From assembly GCA_945900965.1 (NCBI GenBank), contig CAMDKM010000009.1, positions 40,903-104,902 on the forward strand: a stretch of DNA of 64,000 nt. The letters run 5' to 3'. The notes under the pieces are model-generated. The model saw nothing but the letters and a program-made list of their open reading frames with translations, had not been told where the DNA came from and searched no databases. This document shows, piece after piece, positions 26,205 through 34,049 of this stretch (within the stretch, counting starts at the first letter, position 1; each line of letters starts with the position of its first letter). The DNA comes from Bordetella parapertussis. GTDB lineage: Bacteria > Pseudomonadota > Gammaproteobacteria > Burkholderiales > JACQAP01. The position numbers were made by a program, and so were the translations under genes.

Positions 26205-26560
26205 CGCATTCACCGCAGAGGACGCGGAGGAAAAGCTCAAGAAACGAATGTGTTTAGGGGGCGCGAGGCTATCGTACGACTTTCGGAACGAACGCTGTGA
26301 CCGCTATAGTAGGTAGCCCGGATGGAGCGCAGCGCAATCCGGGAATGGGTGTCGAAACCTTGCATTTCCCCCGCTAAAAGCGCTTTCACCGCAAAAGATG
26401 CGCGGAGGAAACCAATGCATAGTTCTTAAGGGCCGAACATCTGACTCATTTCGATATTTTCGCGCGAACGGTCAATGCCCACTTAAATGTATTCATTTCA
26501 ATTTCTAGCCTTTCCTCCGCGTCCTCTGCGTCCTCCGCGGTGAGAGAGTGTTTTCGCACT
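26205..26560. repeat. Family B repeat arms around a second palindrome
   Basis: This fills most of the 393-base gap. Left arms CACCGCAGAGGACGCGGAGGAAAAGC (26211) and a decayed TTTCACCGCAAAAGATGCGCGGAGGA (26388) face TTTCCTCCGCGTCCTCTGCGTCCTCCGCGGTGAGAG (26511). A separate palindrome lies between them at 26313. No gene is visible. Confidence 0.75.
26313..26343. repeat. REP-like palindrome (GTAGCCCGGATG type)
   Basis: GTAGCCCGGATGGAGCGCAGCGCAATCCGGG folds through CCCGGAT/ATCCGGG arms with GCGC in the middle. This sequence type is a widespread proteobacterial intergenic repeat. Confidence 0.7.
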
Positions 26561-26582
26561 GAGGTAATTGTTTCACCCGACC

Positions 26583-26933
26583 TCACAGCAACTCGATACC
26601 GAATCGGCGAACCGCCACCGCAAAAACGCCAAAACACACCACGGTAATCGCCACGCACGTCAACAAGCTTGGCCAGAACCCGATGCGCGGCAGCAGGGCA
26701 GGAAATACCAGGAACATCGGCAGCGTCGGCAGCACGTACCAGAAGGTGTACCAGGCGTGGTTGGCGATTTTGTCCTGGGGTTGCTTCTCCATGTAAAGCC
26801 ATATCAGCGCCAGAATCGTCACCAGCGGCAACGCGGCCACAATGCCCCCGAGTTTGTCGCTGCGCTTTGCCAGTTCAGATATCAGCACGACGGCGGCAGC
26901 GGTCAACAGGTATTTCGTAATAAGCCAGGCCAT
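26583..26933 (-). CDS. DUF3147-type small membrane protein
   Basis: This 116-aa integral membrane protein has four predicted helices (ITKYLLTAAAVVLISELAK; GIVAALPLVTILALIWLY; FWYVLPTLPMFLVFPALL; LTCVAITVVCFGVFAVAV). The KRSDKLGGIVAALPL segment is typical of the DUF3147/GlpM-like family of unknown function. The ATG at 26933 has GGAG upstream and replaces the longer track start. It is on the opposite strand to the transporter genes and appears unrelated to them. Confidence 0.8.
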   Translation of the reverse strand: MAWLITKYLLTAAAVVLISELAKRSDKLGGIVAALPLVTILALIWLYMEKQPQDKIANHAWYTFWYVLPTLPMFLVFPALLPRIGFWPSLLTCVAITVVCFGVFAVAVRRFGIELL

Positions 26934-26957
26934 TATCTTTCTCCGTGATTCAGCGGC

Positions 26958-27232
26958 TTTAACCCACATTCTCCATTAGACCCTCGCTATCCAATAAAAA
27001 TACGGGTTCACATAAAATGCAAAACTCTTCAACACGAAGGGCACGAAGGTAAACACGAAGGATCACGAAGGAAATCCATTCCAACAAGGCCGAGGCAATA
27101 TTCATTTGCACTTGCCTTCCTTCGAGTTCTTCATGAATTCCTAAAAGGGTACTCCACGCTATCGCGAGGGTATTCGTGCGCCTTCGTGTTAACGCGTTTT
27201 TATTTTCCAATGGAATGTCTGGGTTTAATTAG
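26958..27232. repeat. Family A inverted-arm repeat, second full copy
   Basis: It has the same layout as 10398-10610: outer CTATCCAATAAAAATACGGG, arms AACACGAAGGGCACGAAGG and AACACGAAGG, inverse arm GCGCCTTCGTGTTAACGCG, then TTCCAATGGAATGTCTGGG. Between the arms is a segment (TACTCCACGCTATCGCGAGGG) absent from the first copy. The element fills the gap; no gene is seen. Confidence 0.8.
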
Positions 27233-27234
27233 GT

Positions 27235-28266
27235 TCAAACCTTACGTGTCGCCTCGATCAAACTCCACGCCGAGCCGGTCTGGATGATCCGCACCAAACT
27301 GAACCCACTCCCGGTCAACAGGGTGCGAAACTCTTTCTCGGTGCGTTCCTTACCCCCGTGATTCGTCATGAGCATATGCAGATCGATGACTTTCGCCGGT
27401 GAAGCCTCGTTGCCCGAAGGGACGATGCGTTCGCAGATCAGCAAGCGCGAATTGGTTGGCATGGCCAAGCGGCAGGTGGCGAGGATCTTTGCGCAATCCT
27501 CGTCGCCCCAGTCGTGCAGGATATGTTTCATGAAATAGGCGCCCGCTCCCGGCGGCACGGCCTCGAAAAAGCTTCCGCTGACGAACTCACAGCGCGCAGA
27601 CAGCCCGTGCGAAGCAATGAACGCCTGCGCGCGTTCTCCGACATGGGGCAGGTCAAACACGATGCCCTTGAGTCCGGGCGTAGCGGCGACGATGCCGCAC
27701 AGCGTGGAGCCGATCCCGCCGGCAACGTCGACCAGCGTGCCTACCCCGGAAAAATCGTAAGACTTCACAACGGCGGCATTGGTCGAAGCCGACGAACTCG
27801 CCATCGCGCGGTCGAACATGGCGGCGGTGTCGGGATGGGTCTGCAGGTAGTCGAAGAATTTCTCGCCGTAAATTTTCTCGAAAGGCGCCTGACCGGTACG
27901 CACGGCATGCAGAATGCCTTCCCAGGAGCGCCAGGACGTTTCGTCACCGAATAGCAGCACCAGATCGCGCAGAGAGCCAGGCACGTCGGAGCGCAGGAGG
28001 TTCGACAGGGGAGTATTGGAGAGTTTCCCGTCGGCACCCTCTGCAAAAATGCCGTTCATCGCGAGTACGCGTAATACCCGGTATAGCGAAGGCGCATGGG
28101 TGCCAGTGGAGGTCGCCAGGTCGTCAATATGCCGTGGCCCGCCTGCCAGCGCTCCGGCAACATCCAGCTCCGCCGCGGCATACAAAGCGCGCGAGGAAAA
28201 ATATTGGGTGATGATGCCCCGGAGCTTGGCAACATCCTCCGGGGGTACTTCGTCTGTTTTGGTCAT
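27235..28266 (-). CDS. SAM-dependent O-methyltransferase
   Basis: This 343-aa protein resembles acetylserotonin/hydroxyneurosporene-type O-methyltransferases: an N-terminal dimerisation winged helix (LYAAAELDVAGALAGGPRHI), then a Rossmann methyltransferase domain with the SAM motif VDVAGGIGSTL, VFDLPHV, and the catalytic-region MKHILHDWGDEDC. The track ORF extends 42 codons upstream through a family B repeat; the ATG at 28266 starts the conserved part. The methyl acceptor is unknown. It interrupts the nicotinate-type region on the opposite strand. Confidence 0.88.
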   Translation of the reverse strand: MTKTDEVPPEDVAKLRGIITQYFSSRALYAAAELDVAGALAGGPRHIDDLATSTGTHAPSLYRVLRVLAMNGIFAEGADGKLSNTPLSNLLRSDVPGSLRDLVLLFGDETSWRSWEGILHAVRTGQAPFEKIYGEKFFDYLQTHPDTAAMFDRAMASSSASTNAAVVKSYDFSGVGTLVDVAGGIGSTLCGIVAATPGLKGIVFDLPHVGERAQAFIASHGLSARCEFVSGSFFEAVPPGAGAYFMKHILHDWGDEDCAKILATCRLAMPTNSRLLICERIVPSGNEASPAKVIDLHMLMTNHGGKERTEKEFRTLLTGSGFSLVRIIQTGSAWSLIEATRKV

Positions 28267-28289
28267 GGCGGGCAGCGAGTTTTCAAGAA

Positions 28290-28466
28290 AACAATTTACT
28301 CTCTCACCGCGGAGGACGCGGAGGAAAAGCATGAAACAATGGAACATACCCTGTGATGAAAGGTCGTCAGAATATTGAAAGTAACCATTCAAACTTTAGC
28401 ATTCTATAGTCCTTCCTCTGCGTCCTCCGCGTCCTCTGCGGTGAGAGAGTTTAATCTTTAACTCTC
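28290..28466. repeat. Family B inverted-arm repeat
   Basis: CTCTCACCGCGGAGGACGCGGAGGAAAAGC on the left pairs with CCTCTGCGTCCTCCGCGTCCTCTGCGGTGAGAG on the right over about 150 bases. It separates the methyltransferase and dehalogenase genes. Confidence 0.8.
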
Positions 28467-28479
28467 TAGACACGAGCTC

Positions 28480-29292
28480 TCAAGCGAGTGTCTCAGCCAA
28501 TTCCGCGATATTAGCCACTATAAGGTCGGGCTGATGCGGTGTTTCCCCGAACGGCCGTTTCCGTCTATCGATGAACGCCGTCCGCATTCCGTAGGATTTG
28601 GCGCCGATGCAATCGAAGGCATGGTTGGCGACAAACAGGATACCGGAACGTTCCTGCCCGATGATCTCTTCGGCCTTGGCATAGGTCTTCCAGTGCGGCT
28701 TGAAATAACCGGCCTCCTGCACCGATATGACATGATCGAATGCAAAGCCAATATGCGGCCCGGCGGCTTTGAGCATATCGCGGTCGCCGTTGGAGAGGAT
28801 GGCAAGCTTGTAACCCTTGGCCCGGAGCTTTTTCAGTGCTTCGACCACATCGGGAAATGGCTTGAGCGTCTCGATCTGGCTGACGAGCCAGCGGACCTCG
28901 TCTTTCGTGTAGGCAATCCGGCAGCGGTCCATGACATGGGCCACCGCGCGCTGGCTGATCTCCCGGTAGGCCGTATGGCCCCGATCGCACAGCGAATCGA
29001 TCATCGAGTTCTCGAAGTGCGTCCGGCGCCACCAGGTAACAAAGCTGTTCGGCTCGCCGGTCCAGCCCTTTTGTTTCAGGAACGGCGCGACGGCCTCGGT
29101 GAGGCCTTTCTGGATATCGACGATAGTTCCGTACTGGTCGAAGGCCAAGGCCTTGATTTCGCGTTTCTGGATGTCGGAATTCTTCATCGAAGCGTTACGA
29201 TTGGCCCGCGACATGAACAGCACATGGGCGCCGAAAGAGCAGGTCTGCTTGAATATCGCTCTCGCCATGGGCGTCTTGCAATATTCCTCCAT
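28480..29292 (-). CDS. Haloacid dehalogenase type II-like hydrolase
   Basis: This HAD-superfamily protein is of the L-2-haloacid dehalogenase branch. The nucleophile Asp is in LAFDQYGTIVD, motif II Ser in ILSNGD, the Lys in YFKPHWKTYAKAEE, and the VANHAFDCIGAKSYGM block corresponds to the dehalogenase SxNxxD region, with Ala where dehalogenases usually have Ser. The substitution leaves true dehalogenase activity uncertain. The track start (270 aa) has a longer N-terminus than the family; starts at codon 9, 27 or 36 are possible, and none has a clear Shine-Dalgarno. Confidence 0.8.
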   Translation of the reverse strand: MEEYCKTPMARAIFKQTCSFGAHVLFMSRANRNASMKNSDIQKREIKALAFDQYGTIVDIQKGLTEAVAPFLKQKGWTGEPNSFVTWWRRTHFENSMIDSLCDRGHTAYREISQRAVAHVMDRCRIAYTKDEVRWLVSQIETLKPFPDVVEALKKLRAKGYKLAILSNGDRDMLKAAGPHIGFAFDHVISVQEAGYFKPHWKTYAKAEEIIGQERSGILFVANHAFDCIGAKSYGMRTAFIDRRKRPFGETPHQPDLIVANIAELAETLA

Positions 29293-29501
29293 CGCGAATT
29301 AGGCAAGGGGGTGACCCCTCATCCACTTTTTCTCTCGTTGCGTACTTCGTGCCCGAATTCAAGAAAACATTACGTACCTATAACCCAGATGCGGTTCCAG
29401 CGCGGCGCCGAAGGGCTTATTTGGCGGAGGATGTCTGCCATCGACAGGATGTAGTTAATCTTATGATTTCGCGAACCCCTTACAAACCGCAATCCATTAG
29501 G

Positions 29502-29756
29502 TTAGCCGACGATTTTGTCGTACTCTCCGTGGGTTCCAATCCAGATCCACAGGATTCCATCATCGACTTCAGTACCGAGAGCTCGGTAGCTCCCGCCAAT
29601 CCGCACCGACCACAGTTTTCCCAGACCTTTAAAATGAAGCGAAGGACGCTTCGGATCGCGCTTGAGTAGAGCGTAGTTTTTATCCGCCAGTAAGCGTGCC
29701 GCTGCGGGAAGGTCGCCGTATGGTGCCCAGAATCGCGATGAGGCGTCATGTTTCAA
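29502..29756 (-). CDS. RelE/ParE-type toxin
   Basis: This 84-aa protein of the RelE/ParE superfamily has the core FWAPYGDLPAAARLLADKNYALLK, PSLHFKGLGKLWSVRIGGSYRAL and a C-terminal WIWIGTHGEYDKIV. The family acts as an mRNA interferase or gyrase poison held in check by the antitoxin. It overlaps the upstream antitoxin by four bases. It appears intact. Confidence 0.85.
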   Translation of the reverse strand: MKHDASSRFWAPYGDLPAAARLLADKNYALLKRDPKRPSLHFKGLGKLWSVRIGGSYRALGTEVDDGILWIWIGTHGEYDKIVG

Positions 29757-29953
29757 ATCGGACGAGTGTTGCCGACCTTATGGTCAGCAAGCGCATCTGA
29801 AACCAGTTTGTCCAACTTTCCGGCTTCCGAATCGGCAGCGATTTGCTTGTCCCACATCGGGGCATCAAATTCCACGAACCATTCGCGGAATTGTTTCAAC
29901 TTTTCCGACGAAAGCTTCTGAACGTGCTCTTCCAGCTTTTCCAGTTCACTCAT
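29753..29953 (-). CDS. Antitoxin of the RelE/ParE pair
   Basis: This 66-aa acidic, helical protein (LEEHVQKLSSEKLKQFREWFVEFDAPMWDKQI) is typical of small antitoxins encoded before ParE-like toxins. It overlaps the toxin start (ATGA). Its own start is overlapped by the tail of a truncated PIN gene, so it may now be translated by read-through coupling from the older locus. Confidence 0.8.
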   Translation of the reverse strand: MSELEKLEEHVQKLSSEKLKQFREWFVEFDAPMWDKQIAADSEAGKLDKLVSDALADHKVGNTRPI

Positions 29954-30104
29954 GTTGGTGTCTCGATGTTTGCGGATATTTGCCTTCAGTTACGATCGCG
30001 ATCCATCGCGCCCGCTTGGTCAGGGCAAGTAACTTGCCTTGACCACGCAACAGACTCACGACCGCATTGGTGTCGAGCAAACAGCGCTCAGGCGGGCCAT
30101 TCAT
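29946..30104 (-). pseudogene. Truncated PIN-domain toxin (VapC-like)
   Basis: From the ATG at 30104 the frame reads a clean PIN start, RCLLDTNAVVSLLRG, with the first catalytic Asp, and continues as KLLALTKRARWIAIV before entering foreign sequence and stopping after about 52 codons; a PIN toxin needs about 130. The other catalytic acids are missing, so it should be inactive. It overlaps the antitoxin at 30088-30318 by 17 bases. Confidence 0.8.
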
Positions 30105-30318
30105 TGCGCAAAGTGCGCTGCTGCTCCAGCGCATCGCCGGACCAACACAGGCGCCTGGCCAAATCGGAAAAGTCGTAACCGGGCGCGCGAGGAACCGCAG
30201 ACGACACCGACTCGATTACCAGCACCAATTCCACCTCTCCAGAAGGCAAGGTGGTGGGCACATCGAGGCGCAGATGTCCATCCTCGTCGACTTGGCTCTT
30301 GAATTTGAGGGTTTGCAT
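30088..30318 (-). CDS. Antitoxin left from a broken PIN toxin pair
   Basis: This 76-aa protein starts QTLKFKSQVDEDGHLRLDVPTTLPSGEVELVLVIE, a beta-rich N-terminal DNA-binding type found in antitoxins of PIN toxins, and ends in a short helical tail. The ATG at 30318 is preferred to the track start. Its toxin is truncated. Three 14-base direct repeats lie 49 bases upstream. Confidence 0.7.
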   Translation of the reverse strand: MQTLKFKSQVDEDGHLRLDVPTTLPSGEVELVLVIESVSSAVPRAPGYDFSDLARRLCWSGDALEQQRTLRNEWPA

Positions 30319-30366
30319 GCATACACTTCTAGCTGCCCATGCTATACAGCATCGGCCCAAGCGGCA

Positions 30367-30408
30367 AGTTTTAGAGTGACAGTTTTAGAGTGACAGTTTT
30401 AGAGTGAT
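30367..30408. repeat. Three 14-base direct repeats, probable operator
   Basis: AGTTTTAGAGTGAC occurs three times head to tail (the third ends in T). The array sits in the spacer between two diverging antitoxin genes, where antitoxins usually bind to repress themselves. Confidence 0.6.
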
Positions 30409-30488
30409 AGGTTTCCCCCCAATCCCCCTTTTGCAGACCGCTCTTTCGTCCTAATATGGGACCTATTCGGCAAATTGGGCTCTCGCAA

Positions 30489-30722
30489 ATGGCAACTTCA
30501 CGGCAAGTATTTGAAATCACCGCGGGAGAAATTGCGGGCGAATTGAGGCGTCGTGGCATTGGGTCAGATGAACGCGTGACGCTTACTATTGAGCCCGATC
30601 AGGAAATCATCCCGGGCCGGCGGGAATCCCGCGCCCGGGTTGTCGCTGCCGGGCTGACGGATGAAGATATCGACCGACTGGTAAAGCAAGCTCAGAAGGA
30701 AGTGGAACCGCCTGGCGGATGA
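30489..30722 (+). CDS. Antitoxin-like protein upstream of a PIN remnant
   Basis: This short acidic protein (77 aa from ATG 30489; 88 from 30456) contains RQVFEITAGEIAGELRRRG and ends ARVVAAGLTDEDIDRLVKQAQKEVEPP. The gene overlaps the following PIN remnant by four bases, the classic antitoxin-toxin join. It is probably intact but now without a working partner. Confidence 0.65.
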   Translation: MATSRQVFEITAGEIAGELRRRGIGSDERVTLTIEPDQEIIPGRRESRARVVAAGLTDEDIDRLVKQAQKEVEPPGG

Positions 30723-30925
30723 AGATTGTCGTCGATACCAACGTATTTGTGAGCGTGGCCCACAGTGCGTGCCGCCAGCAACCTAAATCATGCTCTTCCG
30801 TCCTTCAATTCCTTTCACCCATTCTCAGACGAACCGCCAAGCAAAGTCAGCATCGCAAACCTGCTCAACCAGCGCACCATCGTGCTGGAGGTCCCAGTAC
30901 TGGAAATCCAGAATTGCTATCATAA
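30719..30925 (+). pseudogene. Truncated PIN-domain toxin
   Basis: It opens with MKIVVDTNVFVSV, a clear PIN N-terminus with the first catalytic Asp, but after about 18 residues the frame leaves any PIN-like sequence. In another frame at about 30830-30925, SKVSIANLLNQRTIVLEVPV could be a further piece of the same toxin. A deletion or frameshift has destroyed it. Confidence 0.75.
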
Positions 30926-30971
30926 ATGATGAGTGATATCGTATAGGTGTCAATTTAACGGAGTGATAGCT

Positions 30972-31208
30972 ATGGCAGCCGTGACCATCAGAAATTTACC
31001 GGATGAAACCCTGCGCGCCCTCAAGAAACGCGCCGAACAGGGTGGACGCAGTACGGAGGCTGAAATGCGTGTGATCTTGCAGAATGCGGTACGCCCACAG
31101 CGCGGAATGGGAACGGTATTGGCGGAAATCGGCCGAAAACATGGGGGTGTTGAATTTCCGAAGACGCGCAAGCGTAGCCCGGTGCGGCCGGTGAACTTTG
31201 ATTCATGA
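30972..31208 (+). CDS. FitA-like ribbon-helix-helix antitoxin
   Basis: This 78-aa antitoxin begins with AAVTIRNLPDETLRALKKRA, a ribbon-helix-helix DNA-binding domain, then STEAEMRVIL, as in FitA of Neisseria and related VapB proteins. The C-terminal part (about 45-78) should wrap the toxin. The ATG at 30972 is chosen over the track start. ATGA overlap with the toxin gene. Confidence 0.87.
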   Translation: MAAVTIRNLPDETLRALKKRAEQGGRSTEAEMRVILQNAVRPQRGMGTVLAEIGRKHGGVEFPKTRKRSPVRPVNFDS

Positions 31209-31624
31209 TTATTCTGGATACGAATCTTGTCTGCGAACCCCTCAAACCGAAGCCTCATGCTGCGGTGTTGGCCTGGTTGGATCGTCAAGCGCCGGAAACG
31301 CTCTATCTCACTACGATTACGTTGGCTGAGCTACAGGCGGGCATCGAGGTCTTACCAGTAGGGAAACGTCGCAAGGCGTTGCAGGAAGTGACGAGAGAAT
31401 TAGTTGCCCAGTTTGAGGGGCGCATCCTGTCGTTCGATCAGGGCAGCGCAAACGCGTTTGGACTCGTGGTCGCGGGCACGCAAGCAGCGGGCAATGCGAT
31501 TCACTTTGGTGATGGCGCGATCGCCGCGATCGCCATCAGTCGAAGTTTCGTACTGGCGACCCGAAATGTACGGGACTATAAGGGCGCGGGCATCGAATTG
31601 ATTAACCCTTGGAACGCATCCTAA
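31205..31624 (+). CDS. FitB/VapC-like PIN-domain toxin
   Basis: This complete 139-aa PIN endoribonuclease keeps the four acidic positions: Asp in IILDTN, Glu in TLAELQAG, Asp in HFGDGAIAAIA and Asp near ATRNVRDY. The closing GIELINPW is typical of FitB-type toxins. With the preceding FitA-like gene it is one of only two whole pairs in this toxin-antitoxin pile-up. The 3' end overlaps the broken antitoxin on the other strand. Confidence 0.9.
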   Translation: MIILDTNLVCEPLKPKPHAAVLAWLDRQAPETLYLTTITLAELQAGIEVLPVGKRRKALQEVTRELVAQFEGRILSFDQGSANAFGLVVAGTQAAGNAIHFGDGAIAAIAISRSFVLATRNVRDYKGAGIELINPWNAS

Positions 31625-31796
31625 GAAATCTCTTTAAGCCTGCATCGTCTGCCCCAAGCGACGGGCTTTTGCTCAATGCCATGGTAACTTTGACGTTGTC
31701 TTCCTTAAAAACAAGTTTATCCGGCCTGGATAGAAAGTCATCGATGACCCGGAGCCTGCCCATCGGTTCATTTGTATATTTAACTTTGCTCTTCAT
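31602..31796 (-). pseudogene. Truncated CopG/BrnA-like antitoxin
   Basis: From ATG 31796: KSKVKYTNEPMGRLRVIDDF then LVFKEDNVKVTMALSKS, the well-conserved first half of antitoxins paired with BrnT-like toxins. It should continue into a ribbon-helix-helix (SVEFFK...), but switches to unrelated sequence overlapping fitB. It is therefore broken. Confidence 0.75.
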
Positions 31797-31944
31797 AGAT
31801 TTTCGTGCCTCTGCGCCAGTAACCGGCGCCAAGTATGCGAATGATGCCCTCACGGTAGGTAAAACGAACCGTTAAGGCTCCGTACCCAACCCAGCCTATG
31901 CAGTAGTGCCGTATTTCACCGTGACTGTGGCTCAGGTCTTCGCC
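31780..31944 (-). pseudogene. C-terminal remnant of a BrnT-like toxin
   Basis: An open frame with no start reads SHGEIRHYCIGWVGYGALTV, then FTYREGIIRILGAGYWRRGT and IYEEQS. This matches the back half of BrnT/DUF4258-type toxins (GExR...RIISAR...R..YEE). It overlaps the CopG-like antitoxin by 17 bases, in toxin-first order as in BrnTA. The N-terminal half is lost or frameshifted at the TGA at 31947-31945. Confidence 0.65.
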
Positions 31945-32037
31945 TCAGAATATCCCAGATCGGCGAATTGGCGTGTTTCGAGATTGTCTTTATGTCCAGT
32001 CATTTACAATGATTTTATTGAGGAAGGGAAACCCGCC

Positions 32038-32083
32038 TTGTTCAAGAAGTCTGGATTCCCGTTTCCACGGGAGTGACATTTCG
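32038..32083. repeat. Fragment of the dRS3-core MITE
   Basis: GTCTGGATTCCCGTTTCCACGGGAGTGACATTT is, on the reverse strand, a decayed version of the AATGTCATTCCCGTGAAAACGGGAATCCAG core found in the three elements at 52331, 55171 and 59881. The terminal inverted repeats are not present. Confidence 0.6.
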
Positions 32084-32186
32084 GAGCGCCATCCAGTGTT
32101 TGCCTAAAATGCCAAAAACTCAATAGTGATAGGCTTCGGCGAAAATCAAAACGCACGGTACTGCCGCGGGCTGATACCTACAAGAA

Positions 32187-34049
32187 ATGTCTTCCCTATT
32201 GATCCAAATCCTGAGCGGGTTGGCGCATGCGTCCACGTTGTTCCTGGTGGCTTGCGGACTATCGATCATTTTTGGCGTGACCCGTATCGTCAATTTCGCC
32301 CACGGTTCGTTCTACATGCTGGGGGCGTATCTGGCGTACAGCATTACGGCGTTCCTGACGCCGGCCATGGGCGGGGTGGGGTTCTGGGGGGCGCTGTTTC
32401 TGGCGGCGGTAGTGGTGGGGCTTGTGGGCGTGGTGGTGGAAGTGGTTATTCTTCGGCGAATATATCGCGCGCCGGAACTATTTCAGTTACTGGCGACCTT
32501 CGGTGTGGTGCTGCTGGTGCAGGATGCGGCGCTGTGGATTTGGGGACGGGAGGATTTGTTCGCGGGGCGGGCGCCGGGGCTGAAGGGCACGGTGGAGATT
32601 TTTGGCGAGCGGTTTCCGCAGTATCACCTGTTCCTGATCGTGCTCGGGCCGATCGTGCTGGGGCTTCTCTGGCTGCTGTTCAACCGCACGCGTTGGGGCA
32701 CGCTGGTGCGCGCCGCGACGGAGGATCGGGAGATGACAGGGGCGCTAGGGGTAAACCAGCGTTGGCTATTTACCGGCGTGTTATTCCTGGGCTCGATGCT
32801 GGCCGGTTTGGGCGGGGCCTTGCAGATTCCCAAGGAAGCGGTGAACTTGCAGATGGATATTCACATCATCACCGAGGCCTTTGTGGTGGTGGTGATCGGC
32901 GGGCTGGGTAGTGTGGCCGGCGCCTATCTCGCGGCGCTTCTGGTGGGAGAAATTTCCGCGCTGGGAATTCTGTTGTTTCCGCAGGCGACGCTGGTGTTGC
33001 CGTTTCTGGTGATGGCGCTGGTGCTGGTGCTTCGCCCATACGGGTTGCTCGGCGTTGCGGAAGGGCGAGGGCGCTCTGCGGGCACGGCTTCGGAGACTTA
33101 TCTTAAACCGCCGTCGCGGAATTTTGTATTGGGTGTGTTAATCGGCTTTGCGGTGTTGACGCTCGCGCCGCTTGTGGCTGGGGACTACGCGCTGTTGTTG
33201 CTGACCGAGTTCATGATCTTCGGGCTGTTCGCGGTGAGTCTGCATTTCATCATGTCGATTGGCGGCATGGTGTCCTTCGGCCACGCGGCGTTTTTCGGGC
33301 TGGGCGCTTATGTCGCCGCGCTGGTATCGAGTCGGCTTGCGCTCTCGATGGAATTCGCCATTGTCCTGGCGCCGCTGGGTGCCGCGCTGGGCGCGCTGAT
33401 CTTCGGCTGGTTCTGCATCCGACTCTCCGGTGTGTACCTCGCCATGTTGACGCTCGCCTTCGCGCAAATTCTCTGGTCGGGCGCCTTTCAGTTCGCATGG
33501 ACCGGTGGCGACAATGGCGTGCTTGGTGTCTGGCCCTCAGCGTGGGCGGGGTCGAAGGCCGTGTATTTTTATCTGACGCTGGTATTGAGCGCAGGGGCCA
33601 TCGCCCTGGCATGGCGTGCGATTTTTTCGCCGTTCGGTTATGCACTGCGGGCGGGGCGCGATTCGCCGCTGCGCTCCGAGGCGATTGGCATCAACGTGCG
33701 TCGCCAGCAATGGCTGGCCTTTGCATTCGCCGGCGCGCTGGCGGGGTTGGCGGGCGCGCTTTACGTCTTTCACAAAGGATCGGTGTTTCCCAATGTGTTG
33801 TCGATCCCGCAGTCGGTGGATGCGCTGGTGATGGTGCTGATGGGGGGCATTCAAACGATTACCGGGCCGGTGGTCGGCGCGGCTGCTTATCACTATTTGC
33901 AAACGGAAATCATGCGTGCGACAGAATACTGGCGCGCCATTCTGGGTGGAGTGATTCTGCTGGGCGTGACGATATTTCCGCGCGGCATAGTCGGCACCTT
34001 GAGCGGGCTGCGGGCAGGGCAAGTTGTCAGCGGAGCGACATCGCCATGA
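32187..34049 (+). CDS. livHM: Fused LivH-LivM ABC permease
   Basis: This 620-aa protein joins both inner-membrane permeases of a Liv-type importer. Residues 1-290 are LivH-like (GLSIIFGVTRIVNFAHGSFYMLGAY is the hallmark), and about 305-620 LivM-like (FIMSIGGMVSFGHAAFFGLGAYVAAL, then GSVFPNVLSIPQSVDALVMV). LivH and LivM are usually separate genes; the join lies near RGRSAGTASETYLKPPSRN. No strong Shine-Dalgarno precedes the ATG. It overlaps livG as ATGA. With the binding protein at 24987 it should form the uptake system of the catabolic region. Confidence 0.92.
   Translation: MSSLLIQILSGLAHASTLFLVACGLSIIFGVTRIVNFAHGSFYMLGAYLAYSITAFLTPAMGGVGFWGALFLAAVVVGLVGVVVEVVILRRIYRAPELFQLLATFGVVLLVQDAALWIWGREDLFAGRAPGLKGTVEIFGERFPQYHLFLIVLGPIVLGLLWLLFNRTRWGTLVRAATEDREMTGALGVNQRWLFTGVLFLGSMLAGLGGALQIPKEAVNLQMDIHIITEAFVVVVIGGLGSVAGAYLAALLVGEISALGILLFPQATLVLPFLVMALVLVLRPYGLLGVAEGRGRSAGTASETYLKPPSRNFVLGVLIGFAVLTLAPLVAGDYALLLLTEFMIFGLFAVSLHFIMSIGGMVSFGHAAFFGLGAYVAALVSSRLALSMEFAIVLAPLGAALGALIFGWFCIRLSGVYLAMLTLAFAQILWSGAFQFAWTGGDNGVLGVWPSAWAGSKAVYFYLTLVLSAGAIALAWRAIFSPFGYALRAGRDSPLRSEAIGINVRRQQWLAFAFAGALAGLAGALYVFHKGSVFPNVLSIPQSVDALVMVLMGGIQTITGPVVGAAAYHYLQTEIMRATEYWRAILGGVILLGVTIFPRGIVGTLSGLRAGQVVSGATSP

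Noticed and set aside
28534-29454. 306-aa + strand ORF
   Set aside because: Antisense to the HAD-family gene; no domain.
32126-32911. 261-aa Gly-rich ORF
   Set aside because: Out-of-frame shadow of livHM; Gly/Arg composition arises from the GC-rich permease codons.
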